64,000 nt of DNA, from assembly GCA_019918135.1 (NCBI GenBank), contig WBZZ01006723.1, positions 40,001-104,000 on the forward strand, written 5' to 3'. This DNA comes from Paulinella micropora. Its lineage: Eukaryota; Cercozoa; Imbricatea; Euglyphida; Paulinellidae. Both the position numbers and the translations under genes were made by a program. Positions 19,482 through 30,275 of the stretch are shown here, in pieces. Position 1 is the first letter of the stretch. The number at the start of each line of letters is the position of its first letter. The notes beneath the pieces are model-generated. The model did no database searches. It was not told where the DNA came from and worked only from the letters and a program-made list of their open reading frames with translations.

Positions 19482-20347
19482 CGTGTGTTTTTGTTTTTGA
19501 ATTTTCAAAAACAATAATAGTATTTATATATATAATATAATTTTTCATTTCTTTAAATAATATTTATTCTTTTATTTACAAACTTTCAATACAGAGCACA
19601 TTTTTTTTTTGGAAAAAAGATAAGGGGGTTCAGGACACCGAGAAAGAATAAGAAAAGTGTGATAATGAAGCCTTGTATTAATAGTTTGTGAAAAAGTGCG
19701 ATTTTCTATTTTGCTAGTTTTGGCTGATTAATAGGAGAGCGAAATATGGCGAAATGGGCTAAATTTATACATATAAATATAAAGATAACTGTCCTATAGT
19801 GGTACCTATAGTAGTGGTATTTTCAAGAAAATAACAAGAAAATACCCGCCCGAAAAGTGTCATAAAAGACCCAAATCACTATTTTTAAACAACCAAGAAA
19901 TAATAACGAAATCAAGAGGAAATCATATTGACGAAGGAAATAAATCAAAAATGAAGCAAAAAAGAAGAAGGAAATTAATTATTTACATTTATAAAAATAT
20001 TATTTCATAATTATAAAAGATAGTGAGCAATTTACTACAACAGCAAGCAAGTAAAGAAATGAAGGAAACATACAACAAGCATTTTCCAGAAGCAAATGCT
20101 GATGACATTTTTAAAAAGAAATTTCACGAGAGATCAAATGATTGATAGATATAGAAAAGCACACGAGTTCTGAGATAAGCAAGCATATGAAATAATAAAT
20201 AGAGGAAAGAATACGATGAAGGAACTATACCAAATACAAATTTGTATCAGAGCAAAAGAACAACTAAATATGAGAATGACTATACATAATATATAATTAA
20301 TTATTTTACATTTATAAACATATATTTATATTAATATAATATAGAAG
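19482..20347. other. AT-rich region with gene fragments only
   Basis: No full gene is seen. A 28-codon frame at about 20,058 (MKETYNKHFPEANADDIF...) reads like a peptide remnant, interrupted downstream. Poly-A and TATA-like strings are common. The ending TAATATAATATAGAAG is probably the promoter of the gene at 20,348. Confidence 0.4.
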
Positions 20348-20533
20348 ATGCACAGACCAAAACTATACGAAGGAGAAGCAATACGAAAGAGAAATAACGA
20401 GAAGGCTCTCGCATACTACTACCGCCACCAAGAAAGGTTGAAGGAAGAAAGAAAAGCAAAAGCATTAAAGCAAAAGCAAGAACTCAAAAGCATAGAGGAA
20501 TATAAAAAGAATATACAAGAGTTGGAAGACTAA
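20348..20533 (+). CDS. Small coiled-coil basic protein, 61 aa (paralogue of 19,245)
   Basis: It begins MHRPKLYEGEAIRKRNNEKALAYYYR and continues as a charged helix. It shares the R.K...E.IR.RN.E motif with the minus-strand gene at 19,245-19,481. The TATAATATAG motif lies 5-15 bases before the ATG. Role unknown; perhaps DNA-binding. Confidence 0.5.
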   Translation: MHRPKLYEGEAIRKRNNEKALAYYYRHQERLKEERKAKALKQKQELKSIEEYKKNIQELED

Positions 20534-20686
20534 ATAAGTAAAATAATAGTCTAATTTAATATATGTTTTTTGAATCTGGTAAAAATATTTTTCATCTAAA
20601 CAAATAGCTCCCATATAATAACGGTAAAAACATTTATTAATTATTTTTAGAAAAAGTATCTTACCTTATATATACATAACGGTAAA

Positions 20687-20960
20687 ATGTCCAAACCACC
20701 ACTACCACCAAGACAGAGTAAGCAATATGTCTAACTTCTTCAAGCTAAGGCAAATCTTCGCGAGGTTAAGACTAGGGAAGCTAAGATGCGAGAGTTTAAA
20801 GCGGGCGACTACAAAATTAGAAGAGACAGACGGCTGAACTCACTCACATTAAATTTTAAGGATTTAGACATAAGCTTCTATGACACTGACACACTAGAAG
20901 AGGATGTATTGATACCTGCTATACGACGAGCGAGAAGGGAGGGGATGACAGATAAGGGGG
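20687..20960 (+). pseudogene. PLV gene truncated at the junction, with an in-frame TAA
   Basis: An ATG at 20,687 opens a frame (MSKPPLPPRQSKQYV) that hits TAA at 20,732. The same frame continues as LLQAKANLREVKTREAKMREFKAGDYKIRRDRR ... DISFYDTDTLEEDVLIPAIRRARRE up to about 20,945, where the composition turns GC-rich and sense is lost. So a PLV gene was cut by the junction and also carries a nonsense codon. It is preceded by TATATATACATAACGG. The family is unknown. Confidence 0.45.
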
Positions 20961-21010
20961 GCATTAGAAGAAAGACTGGAGTGGAAAAAAAGCACATTAT
21001 CTCGCAAACC
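20930..21010. other. Left junction of AT-rich PLV and GC-rich block
   Basis: Within about 60 bases the sequence changes from AT-rich PLV coding text to G-rich sequence. No obvious terminal inverted repeat or target-site duplication matching the right junction (~60,045) is visible by eye. The exact breakpoint is probably between 20,940 and 21,000. Confidence 0.55.
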
Positions 21011-21503
21011 TTGGCAGAGGGGACGGGAGCAAAGGACGGGAGGGGGTCGCGAATTCGGGGAATGTGGGAAAAGGGGGGGGGCCGAAGGTGGGGGAAAGAT
21101 AGCGGGGGGGGGGGGCTTTTTTCTTGGCTGTCTGTTCCCCCCCCCCCCCCTCTCCGCCTTCGGCCCCCCCCCCCCTACAAAAAAGAAAAAGGCCTGCCCC
21201 CCCCTCCCAACAAAAGCAGAAATCGTCTTTGCCGTGGGTCTGTTGCATTTCCTTCCCTCCCGCCCCCAACCCAAAAGCCCGGGCAATTTGCTCCTTTTCC
21301 TCTCCCTCCCTTCCTTCCCCCGGGCCCCACCCCTCCCCCCTTCCTTTGCACTCTCGGCAGTTGGACCTCTGTTGGAGTGCTCTAGGGTTTTTTTGTACTG
21401 TCGACTCGCAAATCTCTAGCGCTTGCCCCCGTGCTCTCTCTCTCGCCAGAGGGCTCTCTTAGCTAGCATTGGGGGGCGTCGAAGGGGAAAACAAAATCAA
21501 TTG
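21010..21503. promoter_or_regulatory. GC-rich non-coding stretch with homopolymers and hairpin
   Basis: It has runs of 10-14 G or C and an inverted repeat: GGCCGAAGGTGGGGG near 21,080 pairs with CCGCCTTCGGCC near 21,155. The CTTCGGCC core recurs upstream of other genes (29,370-29,420). It precedes the large gene at 21,504 and probably holds its promoter. Confidence 0.35.
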
Positions 21504-24500
21504 ATGCCTTCCAAGCAACCGCCCGCGTGGTTCACTGTGATCATGCAGATCCAACTGGCGAACCGCGCCCGCAACGGGACTGAATTACAGCAGTCGACCT
21601 TGTCCACGTGGAAGATGGTCGAGGATGCGTTGCTGTCCAAGGAACGCGGCGCGGGAGGGGGCTTGCAACACCTGCTGGAGCCAGAGACGAAGGGCGTGTA
21701 CCACCAGATAGCCCTGTCGTACCAGCAGGCCAGCGAGACCTTCGTGAACTACCAGCGTACCAAGGCCAGCGCGGCCTACATCAAGACGTTCGGCGCGGCG
21801 CGCGACGCGGTGTCCGGCCGCTGGCAACACCCGCCGCCCGAGGCGGTGTTCCTGGTGGCCCGCGTGGCGTCGGCCATCCTGACCGAGATCAGCGGGCTCC
21901 GGCCAGCCAAAAATACCCCCGAGATCTGGGTCGTAGGCCGCGGCCTCGGGGGGGGCGAAACGGAACTGTGGCGGCTTACAATTCCCGAGTCCCACGATGA
22001 GCTGGTCTGCTGGCAGAAACACGACCCGGGCTCTGCTGTGGGCCCGGCGCTGCGCCTGGAGCTCCCGCTCGCCTGGGTCGCGACGGGCGCCAACTGCCAG
22101 CACAGCTGTTGGTGTCTGCTGCAGAAACAACACGCGGCCGTGCTGCGGCACTCACTGCAGCTGCTGTGGGACCCGAGCGCGCCTGTCGTTCCGGGCGCCA
22201 AAGAGGTGTCGTTGCAGCCCATCGTCGACTACCGCGTCATGCTGCCTTGCGACGTGCTGCTGCCGCCCAGGGTGACCACGGTTCTGCCGCACGGCCTGGA
22301 GGGCGCGGGGCGCGGCCTGGCCATCTGCGAGAAGCTGCTGTCGGACGCGTTCCCCGCGCTTGCCTGGGAGCTGGGCGCGGTCCGCAACGTGTACCAAACC
22401 GTACTGATGGGCTCGCCGGGCTCGATCTGGGCCCGCTGCCAGACAGAAGAAGAAATCTTCTGCTTCCTGAACCTCTGGTACACACTGACGGCCACGCTGA
22501 TGTCTGTCTCGGCCGGCCACGGCCCAACGTCAACCGAGCTCGACGACATGGACGACCAGTCGCTGCTGATCGGGCTCGACTGCGCGGCGCAGCGGTTCTG
22601 GTCGGGAACGGGCAGTGCGCCCCCGGTGCCGGCCGGGACGCCGGCCGGCGCGGTCCTGGACCGGTCCTGGTACAAGCGCGGCGTGCAGCTCAGGGCCCGG
22701 CTCCTGTGCGCGGACTCTCCCCCCTTGCTGCTGCTGCGCGGTGGCGCGCGTGCGCTGTCGCTGTCAAACGTCCAGTTGCTGCCCTTCCGCCAACGGTTGC
22801 AGTGGACGCATTCGCCGCCCAACGCCGCCGACGCGGCCGGCTGCCTGCTCGACCTCGTCGTCCCCGGCGCAGACAGCAGTGCGCTGGCCGACCAGCTAGC
22901 ACAGTTCTGCCTGGCCAGCCCTAACGGTGCCAGGCTGGTGGTGCTGGACTACGACTGCGACCAGCACGTCAAGAGTTGCTTCGACGCGCTCACGGCGCAC
23001 CCCGCCTGGCAGACCAGGCTCATCGCGCGCCTGGGGGTGTTGGCCTGCGTCACGACGGCGCCTGCGGCCGCGTGCGCACTGCCCGACCGGGCGGGGCTGC
23101 ACACGATAGCCTCGCACCAGTCGGCCGCCAACGCGCTGCCAGTGGCGGGCCTGTGCCGGGCGAAACCGGCATTAGCCACGGGGCCGCCGCGCGCGCCGAA
23201 CGTTAGGAGGGACTTCGAGCCCATCAAGCACAGGCCCCAGGCCCAGTGGTCCTTCGTGTACTACGAGGAAAAGAACGCGGGGGCCCGCGCGGAAGAGCTG
23301 ATCCGGCTCGCGCCCGCAACCACGGAGCTGCGCAATGAGCCGCTGCGCCTGCTGATGGTGGCGACGCTGCAGGACAGGCTGGGCACGCTCATGCCGGGGG
23401 GCCACGCGCACGAGGTCTGGGTCGGCGAGGTGCAGGCGTGGCTGGCGCGCCACATCCGCCAGACCAGGTTCGTGGACAAGCGCTGGCAGGACCGCATGGC
23501 AGCGGCGCTGATCGACCACGAACGCACGAGCGGCGGCAGCGGCTTCTGGAACTGGTGCATGGAGATCCTGTTGTGCGTGGTCTCCGAGGGCTCGGCCGCG
23601 GGCTGCCTGTCGTCCACGTCGGCGCCGCAGGTCGCCCTGTACGCCCTGCGCCTGCTGTGGGCGTGCGCGCGCAGGAGCTGGAAGGCGCGCGGCCTCGTGT
23701 CGCTCTGCGACGGCGGGGGCGAACTGGAGATCCAGACCGTACTGCGCAAAAAAGAGCCACGCGCGGCGTGTGCGCACGGAATTCGACGTGGCGCACATCA
23801 ACAGCGGCCGCCCGTCGTGGTTCGAGTCCCTGCGCACCATCTGCTGCTACGACGAGCTGCCGACCCTGCGCTTCAAAGGCACCGAGCGGCCCGTGGCAGC
23901 CCCGCCCGTGCCCACGGCGGTTCGCGGCACTAGCGTGCTCGGGCTGGAGCAGCCGCTACAGCAGCCGCTGGCGCTCGGCTGGAAGCTGCCACAAACAGTG
24001 GCAGTGTGGCCCCTGCAGCAGCAGCAGTTCGGCACCTTCGTGCTCTCGGACCCGGACGCGGTAGAGCTACTCAGGCTGGCCAGCCAGGCGTTCACCGAGC
24101 AGCCGACGGCCGCCGCGCTGGACCAGAACACGGTCAAGTCGCGCTGGGGGCGGAACGTCGGCCCCCGGCGGCACAATCCATGGTCAACGCCCTCAAGGCC
24201 GCGTGGATGCTCTTGGCGCCGCTCAGCGTGCTCGACGTGTTGGTGGACCTGTACGCGCCTTGCGTGCGCATGATGTACGCGAACGCGCGCGAAAAAAACC
24301 TCTTGGACGAAAGGAACAGGCAGCGCGCGCTGCTGGACTGGCCCGACCGCGACAAGTCCTACGAGTCGCAAATGCTCATTTCCTGCTACCGCCAGACGGG
24401 CGCGGCCCTGGCGGAGATCTTGTGGCCGTGCGCTGCGTACGACCCCACCTCGTCCGCGGAGCGCTGGGACGGCAAGACCCGCCTGCTGGACACCACAACC

Positions 24501-25865
24501 ATACGGGTCGGCAGCGCACAGGGGCCCGCGGGCCCCCTTGCACGCCGCTGCCGCTCATCGACTACGTCCTGCACCGCGTGGGCTGTGGCACCAGACTGCT
24601 GGCCAGCGAGCACGGCCGGCAGCTGCTGCTGTTCAACGTGAACGCGAGGCCAGTGGCCAGCACGGCCGCCGGTGACCTGGCGTCCGACGTGGCCGTGTTT
24701 GGGACGCTGTCGGTCGTGCTGCCCACGGTGCCGGACCAGATCCCGGGCTTCAGGCGCGGGATCGTCAGCAGGTTGACGCAGGGGCGGGTGTCGTCCCTGA
24801 TTTGCACCGACTTCTCACTCACGGCGGAATGCATGCTGACGCAAGAGTGCAACAAGAAGCCACCGGCAGAGGCGGTGGTCGAGCTCGGCGCCTGCCTGCC
24901 GAACGAAAACGAATGCGAGTGGACGTTTGCGCCCGAGGACCTGCCCCTGCGCCTGAGGAGGTTAACGGGCGACGTGGTCAGGGTCCTGGACGAGTATAAG
25001 CTGCCGAAGCAGCGCGCCCCAGCGCAGCCCAAGCCCGCCCAGCGCCGCGGCAAGACGAAGCGGGAGCCTACGGACGAATGGAACTCCTTCTACGACGAAG
25101 ACGACGAACAAGAAAGCTACGACAGCCCGATCAAGAGGCGGCGCGCCCAGATTAGCCGACGCCCTGCCAAGCAGGCCAAGCCCGGCTACGGCATAGTGGG
25201 GAGCAAGGGGCGGCCGCGGCCGGCCCAGAAGCCCGATGACTGGCGCTGTGCGGATTGGGACAATCCGGACGCGTCGTCGCACCAGTTAACGACGGCGAGG
25301 CAGCCTCATCATCGGTGGGGCGGCCCCGCTCCCGTGCGGTCTTGGTCGTCTTCTTTGGCTGCTACTGCTGCCTCTGCTGCTGCTTCTTCTTCTTCTTCTG
25401 GCTCCTGGAACCCGCCCGCCCAGGCCGCCGGGGGCCCACGCTGCCCCTCAGGCCGCCGGTGGCTGGACCCCGACAGCAGTGGCTGCCCCTCAGGCCGCCG
25501 GTGGCTGGACCCCGGCAGGAGCGGCGGCCCCACAGGCCGCCAGCGGTGGCTGGGTGACGGCCGAGCAGCCCTCAACAGCAGCGGCAGCCCCACAGGCCGC
25601 CGCCGGGGGCTGGGGCCCGCACAGTCAGTCCGACGGCGTGTCCGCACAGTCAAGCGCGCACATGACCAGAGCACCAGATCGTGTCGCTCGTGAGGACTTG
25701 CCAGCCAATGGCAGGAACGCTTCAGAGCACGACGATATTCTGCCACCACTAGAATCACCCGTTTTGTTATACAACGAGAGTCAGGGGTTTGAGGGCGCGG
25801 AATCTTCCGAGGAAAACCTGGCCATGGACAATCAACACAATGATTTTTATAATAACTTTTCTTAA
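21504..25865 (+). pseudogene. Large (~1450 codon) protein with C-terminal PQAAGGW repeats, frameshifted
   Basis: The ATG at 21,504 (MPSKQPPAWFTVIMQIQL) opens a long frame to about 23,750. There coding moves to other frames at an A6 run (~23,750), near 24,160, near 24,530 and between about 25,250 and 25,430. The pieces join without overlap into one protein. I recognise no domain in the first ~1150 residues. From about 25,010 the text turns basic and disordered (Lys/Arg-rich, with DEDDEQE). It then has four tandem units of PQAAGGWTP type (25,440-25,620) and an acidic tail ending ...DFYNNFS. A large globular protein with a disordered repetitive tail could be a virion or tegument-type protein; that is a guess. 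ATTAAA at 25,886 follows the stop. Confidence 0.55.
25440..25620 (+). repeat. Tandem ~45-bp coding repeat (PQAAGGW)
   Basis: Four imperfect copies of CAGGCCGCCGGTGGCTGG-type units lie near 25,478, 25,523, 25,535 and 25,598 in the 3' part of the large gene, encoding PQAA(A/S)GGW(T/V/G). Such repeats expand and contract easily. Confidence 0.7.
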
Positions 25866-25885
25866 TAGTCAAGGCTGTTCTCTGT

Positions 25886-25891
25886 ATTAAA
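25886..25891 (+). terminator. ATTAAA polyadenylation signal
   Basis: ATTAAA 21 bases after the stop of the large gene, followed by an A run and then G-rich sequence, as in eukaryotic polyadenylation sites. Confidence 0.45.
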
Positions 25892-26287
25892 AAAAGAGTG
25901 CGAGTCGGGGGGGGGGGGGGCGTGGAGAGGCTGAGACCCCACCCACAAACCTTTTCGAACTCGTTGTAAAATCCCTTCCCCCATTTTCCTTGGCAGTTAT
26001 GATTTTTTCTTGCTCGGTGTGGGGCCGGCCGGCGTGAAAAGTGCGCAGATCGGTGGGGAAATGGGGGAAAGAGAGAGTGCAAGTACTTAGGCCCCGCCCA
26101 AAAAAACGGGGGGAAAGGGAGGTCTAAAGGCCAGAGACAGCATTTTCCTGCCCCAAGAAAAGGGAGGGGCCCCACGAACAAGAAATTTCCTGAGTTGCTC
26201 TTCCATTTCCCTGCTCCCCCTTGCTTGCGATCTACCAGCAGGACGTTTGGCAGTGCAGGGGGGGGGGGGGGGTTTGTGTTGGCGAAG
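25892..26287. other. Intergenic, G-tracts, no gene seen
   Basis: It contains two G12+ runs (about 25,908 and 26,258) and C/G-rich purine tracts. Open frames across it lack sensible composition. The promoter of the next gene should lie here. Confidence 0.4.
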
Positions 26288-27700
26288 ATGGCCGCCCTGC
26301 GGCAGGAAGATATTTTGCCCGTGCAGGCCCGCCAGGCCACCCAGATCAGCCGCCGGGTCCTGCTGACACTAGAGAGGATGAGCATGGAGCCCTGCGTGTT
26401 TGAGGCTCTCAACAAGATTAGAGAACAGATCCTGTCGGGCGGGATCTCGATCCTGACCCAGGGCGGTCACAAGCCGCGCCATCCGGCGACCCGGGAATTA
26501 AGGGCTCACCTGTCCAAGCTGACGAGCCAGATCGTGCTCAGCATGTACAAGCAGGGCCTGTGCCTGCTGGCGCGCAGGAAGCACGGCACGCTGGGCGAAG
26601 TCTTCGAATGTATTGACGCCTGCGACTTCGACATTTCGTTCACGGAACTCAGACACCGGCGGAAGTACTCTTGCTTCCACCGCCGCAGCTGGGGTAGGGC
26701 CCGCAGTGACGTGGTGGTAGTAGAGTTTCCGCAGTACCGGCCGAACCATACGGGCCTGCCCTGCAGCCCGATGTGCTCGCTGCTAGAAACGTACCTCATC
26801 CGCAGGCAGCTGGAAAACACCAGGCTGGCATTCAGCCTAGACCACGCCGCGGACGGCGTTCCCTGGCGCGCAAGCGCACGGGCAACGTAAACAGGATCTT
26901 CGAGGAGGCCTACCTCAAGGGCAGCCTGCCCAATGGCCTAGGCAGCAAGCCACAACCTCCCGAGCCAAGGATCAGCGTGCCCCCCGCTCAATGGAAGGAC
27001 AGGGACAATGTGCAGGAAGCGCCCAGCGACAGGGGCTTTCTGCCAGGCCTCGTGTTCCGGGCGGGCAAGCAGGACGCGGGGCAGTTGGCCGAGCTGGCCT
27101 TGTTGGAAGAGCTGCAGTCCAACAAGTTCTACGAGCTCGCGTTACAACCGGGACGCACTACTGCCGTGGCGGGCGTGTGCGCGGCCAGTGACAACACGGC
27201 CCTGGTGTACTCCCGCGAGGCCCTGCCCCGAACAAGAGATTTCGCACGAGCAGTGGTGCGCCCTGGTCGCGCGGGCCTTCTCGCTGCCCATCGGGCAGAC
27301 CGACCGCCGCAATCGCAGCGCCGAGGTCATCCACGCCTTCCAGTTCTACCGGAACAGCTTCCTGCACCAGACCGCGCTGTTCCGTGATTTCCTCAACGAC
27401 CTCCTCGCCGACCTAGAGACCGCCAACCTGCGGGCGCGCGCCTCGCACTGGGGGCTGCGCACGGACGTGGACAAGCAGTTGCTCAAGTGCTGGTGGAAGG
27501 CGGAGGTCCTGGGCGCGCCCGACACGGGGTCCGTAGAGGAGCTGCTGCAACTCATCAAGCTCCAGAACACGCTCAGGCCCGACCTGACCCACGAGGCCGC
27601 AATCCTGCGCGCGCTCTACGAGAATTACATGCCGAGCACCGTCGCCGGCTCGCCCGAGCGTGCCAAGCGCGGCCCGCGCGCCAAGCGCGGCCGCCGGTGA
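26288..27700 (+). pseudogene. Hypothetical protein, ~470 codons, two frameshifts
   Basis: The ATG at 26,288 (MAALRQEDILPVQARQATQISRRVLL) follows a G-run. The coding frame changes near 26,860 (into KRTGNVNRIFEEAYLKGSLPNG) and near 27,230 (into QEISHEQWCALVARAFSLPIG), then ends at TGA 27,698-27,700 after a basic tail (AKRGPRAKRGRR). It is mostly helical, with an N-terminal part rich in Arg/Lys and Cys. I recognise no family. ATTAAA at 27,838 lies 138 bases after the stop. Confidence 0.5.
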
Positions 27701-27837
27701 TTCTGTGCTCTGCCCTCCCGAGCCCCCGGCCAAAAAACTTGGGTGTACCAGAAAGTAGCTTCCTTGGCGAGACATTGTTTTGCACTCAGTAATTTTTTTT
27801 AATGCTCGTGTGTTCTTTTCATTCCTGTCGTCACCGT

Positions 27838-27843
27838 ATTAAA
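27838..27843 (+). terminator. ATTAAA polyadenylation signal
   Basis: ATTAAA followed by an A-run, downstream of the gene ending at 27,700. Confidence 0.4.
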
Positions 27844-28226
27844 AAAAACACCACCAAAACTTTGAGTTTCTGCACGCGACTGCAAGCTGAAAAATGCCCG
27901 GCCTCCTAGCAGTCTTCAAAAGTTAGCAGGGAAAAAGGAAACCGGGGGGAAATGCGGAGGTGATGTGCACGGAAGTTACGTGTGGGGCACGGGGGGGGGG
28001 GGGGGGGAAGACAGCCCACGCGCGGCCGGTACGTGGGAACGGGGAGGAGGTGGGCGGGGGGGGGGGGGGGGGGGGGGCTTGGCAGGTCCAACAAGAAAAC
28101 AAAGACGGGCGGAAGAAGGTTGCAAAAAGAATAGCAGTGCTTACGTATTCTGTTTAAGAACAACATTACTAGCTCGCCTTTTCTTCGGGTGTCAAAGCAC
28201 AACCCCCCCCCCCCCCCTTTCGCTTC
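27844..28226. other. Intergenic with very long G and C tracts
   Basis: G runs near 27,990 and 28,058 (14-20 bases) and a C run near 28,203 stand just before the next ATG. No gene is seen. Confidence 0.4.
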
Positions 28227-29121
28227 ATGCCTGAGAGCGAAGCGGTCGTCGTCAAGGTCGCGGAGGCCTGTGACAATTCCACAGAAGCCCCAGACGCGCC
28301 GGCCAATGAGTTGTTATTAATCGAGATCGCCCAGATGCGCAAGCAAATCGACCAGCTGCAACAGACGACACTCACGGTCAGCAACCTGACGCCCGCGGAG
28401 CGCACGGGCTTCGTGCGCGAGGTCATGGGCTATATCGTGCTGCACCTGACGGCCACGTTGCTGCTCATGCTCGCGAGTACTCGCTGGGTGGATTGTCGCG
28501 GCTGGTACAACAACCACCCGTGGTTGGTAGGCGTGTTTCTAGCCGCGTGCGCCGTCCAGATAGCGCTGTTCTACTACGACTGCGTGCTGCACCTGGGCCT
28601 CCTAGCGCTTCCTGATCAGCGGCACCGTGGTGCTGGCAGACCTCGTGCTGCTGCGCGCCGACTCTACTATTGTGTTCGACACCTGCGCCGTGGTCGACGC
28701 CTTCTGCGTCCTGTGTTTTTGCTGGTGCCTGCAGCGCTGTCTGCCGTACAGGAACCTCTACGCGCTGCTGGTGCTGCTGCTCGCTTCGTCGGTCACCTTC
28801 TTCGTCGAGATCTGGCAGCCGTACGGTTCCGTGCTCGGCAACCTGAGCCTGCTGTGGCGCACGGAGCTGCCGGTGCAAGCGCGCGGGACGCTGGGGGTGA
28901 TCGTCATGTCCACCGTGATGTGCGCCTACGTGCTGTGGCAGCTGGAACGCGCCATGCACCATACCGCCCGGAGCAATAGCTACCGGGCCTCGCTGCTGCT
29001 GTTCTGCAATCTGGTCGAAATGGTTTTTCTCATGGGGCTAGGGCTGACGCGGGTCATGGAGGGCGCCAGGGCGCTGCGCACACGGTTTCAGAACACTCTC
29101 CCGCGGCCCGCGGCCTTGTAA
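28227..29121 (+). pseudogene. Multi-pass membrane protein, TMBIM/BAX-inhibitor-like, frameshifted
   Basis: A ~55-residue acidic cytosolic N-terminus with a short helix is followed by six to seven hydrophobic segments. The entry RTGFVREVMGYIVLHLTATLLLML resembles the start of the TMBIM/LFG fold (FIRKVY..L..QL..T), and a late segment GVIVMSTVMCAYVLWQLERAM resembles its sixth helix. The frame changes once near 28,605 (LHLGLLAL to LISGTVVLADLVLL). TMBIM proteins sit in ER/Golgi membranes, modulate calcium and block cell death; homologues occur in some large DNA viruses. The match is by pattern only. The final helix ends just before TAA at 29,119. Confidence 0.5.
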
Positions 29122-29516
29122 AAAGTTTACGGTGATCACCAGAAAATCTTTCAAAAAAAAGGGGAAGATCGTCTCCCCGGGTCTTTGCGTTCCGGGGGCC
29201 CCGAGAAACGATCCCCCACCTCATGTTGGCCGGCCCCCCCCCCCCCCCTGCCTCTCTCTCCCATTTCTTTTGGCGCCTATTTGCTGGCTGGATTTTTTTT
29301 GTCTCCTTTTGGGTCCGGCCCCCCCCCCCCCCCTTCACCTTCTACTTGCCCCGACTTTTCCACACCCCCCTCTCCACCTTCGGCCCCCCCCTCCCGTTCC
29401 TCCACCTTCGGCCCCCCCGAAAAATATATCGTGCGAGCCCCGGGGGGAACGGGAGGGGGGGAGAAAGCACAACCAACCTCTGGGAGAAAAATCGGGGTCC
29501 ACGCGCAAAACCCAAA
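29122..29516. promoter_or_regulatory. Poly-C promoter-like region with CTTCGGCCC motifs
   Basis: Poly-C runs (about 29,226 and 29,323) are followed by TGCCTCTC and TTTTGGCG, a pairing that also occurs at about 36,870-36,905. Two copies of CTCCACCTTCGGCCCCCC lie at about 29,374 and 29,400. These recurring strings upstream of genes could be promoter elements. Confidence 0.4.
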
Positions 29517-29966
29517 ATGACCGACGTCCAGAACCCCCGCGACGCAGACATGACCCGGCCTGACAAGAAGCAGCGGACCGAACCACCACCACCACCAGCA
29601 GTGGCGGAAAGTAAAAAGGAAACAGCGCAGGAGTTCTCGCTGGTGCGCCGCGGGGATGCGGGGTCCTCCAACCCCGAGTGGTGTGCGCAGCGGTACGGCT
29701 GCATCGCGTACTTCAACGAGAAAGCCCGCGACGAGGACGCGCTGCAGGAGCTGATCGCGCCGCTGCTCAAGGCGGGTGCCGGGACCGAGGTGGTCAGGGC
29801 CCTGGTCGGCGCGCGTGCCCTGGCCCTGCACTACACGGAAAGAGAGAACCACGCCGAGAACTGTCAGGGCTGCGCGTTGAAGAAGTGCGACGGCCCGCTG
29901 TGCCACGAGATGCTGCGCAAGGACGAGAATTGCGCCTGCGGCTTCGGCTCGGCCAAGGGCGCCTAG
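29517..29966 (+). CDS. Small protein with Cys-rich (zinc-binding-like) C-terminus, 149 aa
   Basis: The ATG at 29,517 (MTDVQNPRDADMTRPDKKQRTE) is preferred to upstream in-frame starts, which lie in homopolymer spacer. The N-terminal ~45 residues are disordered and Pro/Lys-rich, with a possible nuclear-localisation KKQRTE. The centre is helical. The C-terminus has CQGCALKKCDGPLCHEML and ENCACGFG, six Cys and one His that could bind zinc. No family is recognised. It ends at TAG. Confidence 0.6.
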   Translation: MTDVQNPRDADMTRPDKKQRTEPPPPPAVAESKKETAQEFSLVRRGDAGSSNPEWCAQRYGCIAYFNEKARDEDALQELIAPLLKAGAGTEVVRALVGARALALHYTERENHAENCQGCALKKCDGPLCHEMLRKDENCACGFGSAKGA

Positions 29967-30275
29967 GCGCGGCAGAATGGCTCGCCTTACTTTTTTTGCC
30001 TAGTAGAAAAATATGTTTTTTCTTTCTCTCCCTTTTTTTCTTTTGTTGTTTTCTCTTTGTAACCCTCCCCTTTTCCTTTTCTTTCCGTTCGCCTCCCCCC
30101 CCACCCCAACTTCCCGTATCCACCACGCAGGGGGGGCAGAACAAGGCGGGGAAAACTTTAAGCAGAAAAAGAAATCTCTTGATTAAAAAAAGCGCTTCAA
30201 ACTTTCCTTTTTTTAAATTAAAATTGTACAACGTAAGAAATACAGCAAAGAGCTAGGAAAGAAACCATTCTGACC
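29967..30275. other. T-rich and AT-rich spacer
   Basis: It starts T/C-rich and becomes AT-rich near 30,170, marking the change to the lower-GC island that carries the next genes. No gene is seen. Confidence 0.4.

Noticed and set aside
20894..21462. Several ORFs rich in Pro, Gly or Arg over the poly-G/C region on both strands
   Set aside because: They are products of homopolymers and show no normal amino-acid composition.
22109..22924. Long Arg/Ala-rich frames overlapping the genes of the GC-rich block
   Set aside because: They are shadow frames created by high GC; composition is dominated by Arg, Ala, Pro and Gly and they conflict with a better frame.
21423..25693. Large GC-rich gene as a herpesvirus-like (mirusvirus-type) major capsid protein
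   Set aside because: Length and position in a GC-rich block with AATAAA signals suggested it, but no residue pattern I can name supports it.
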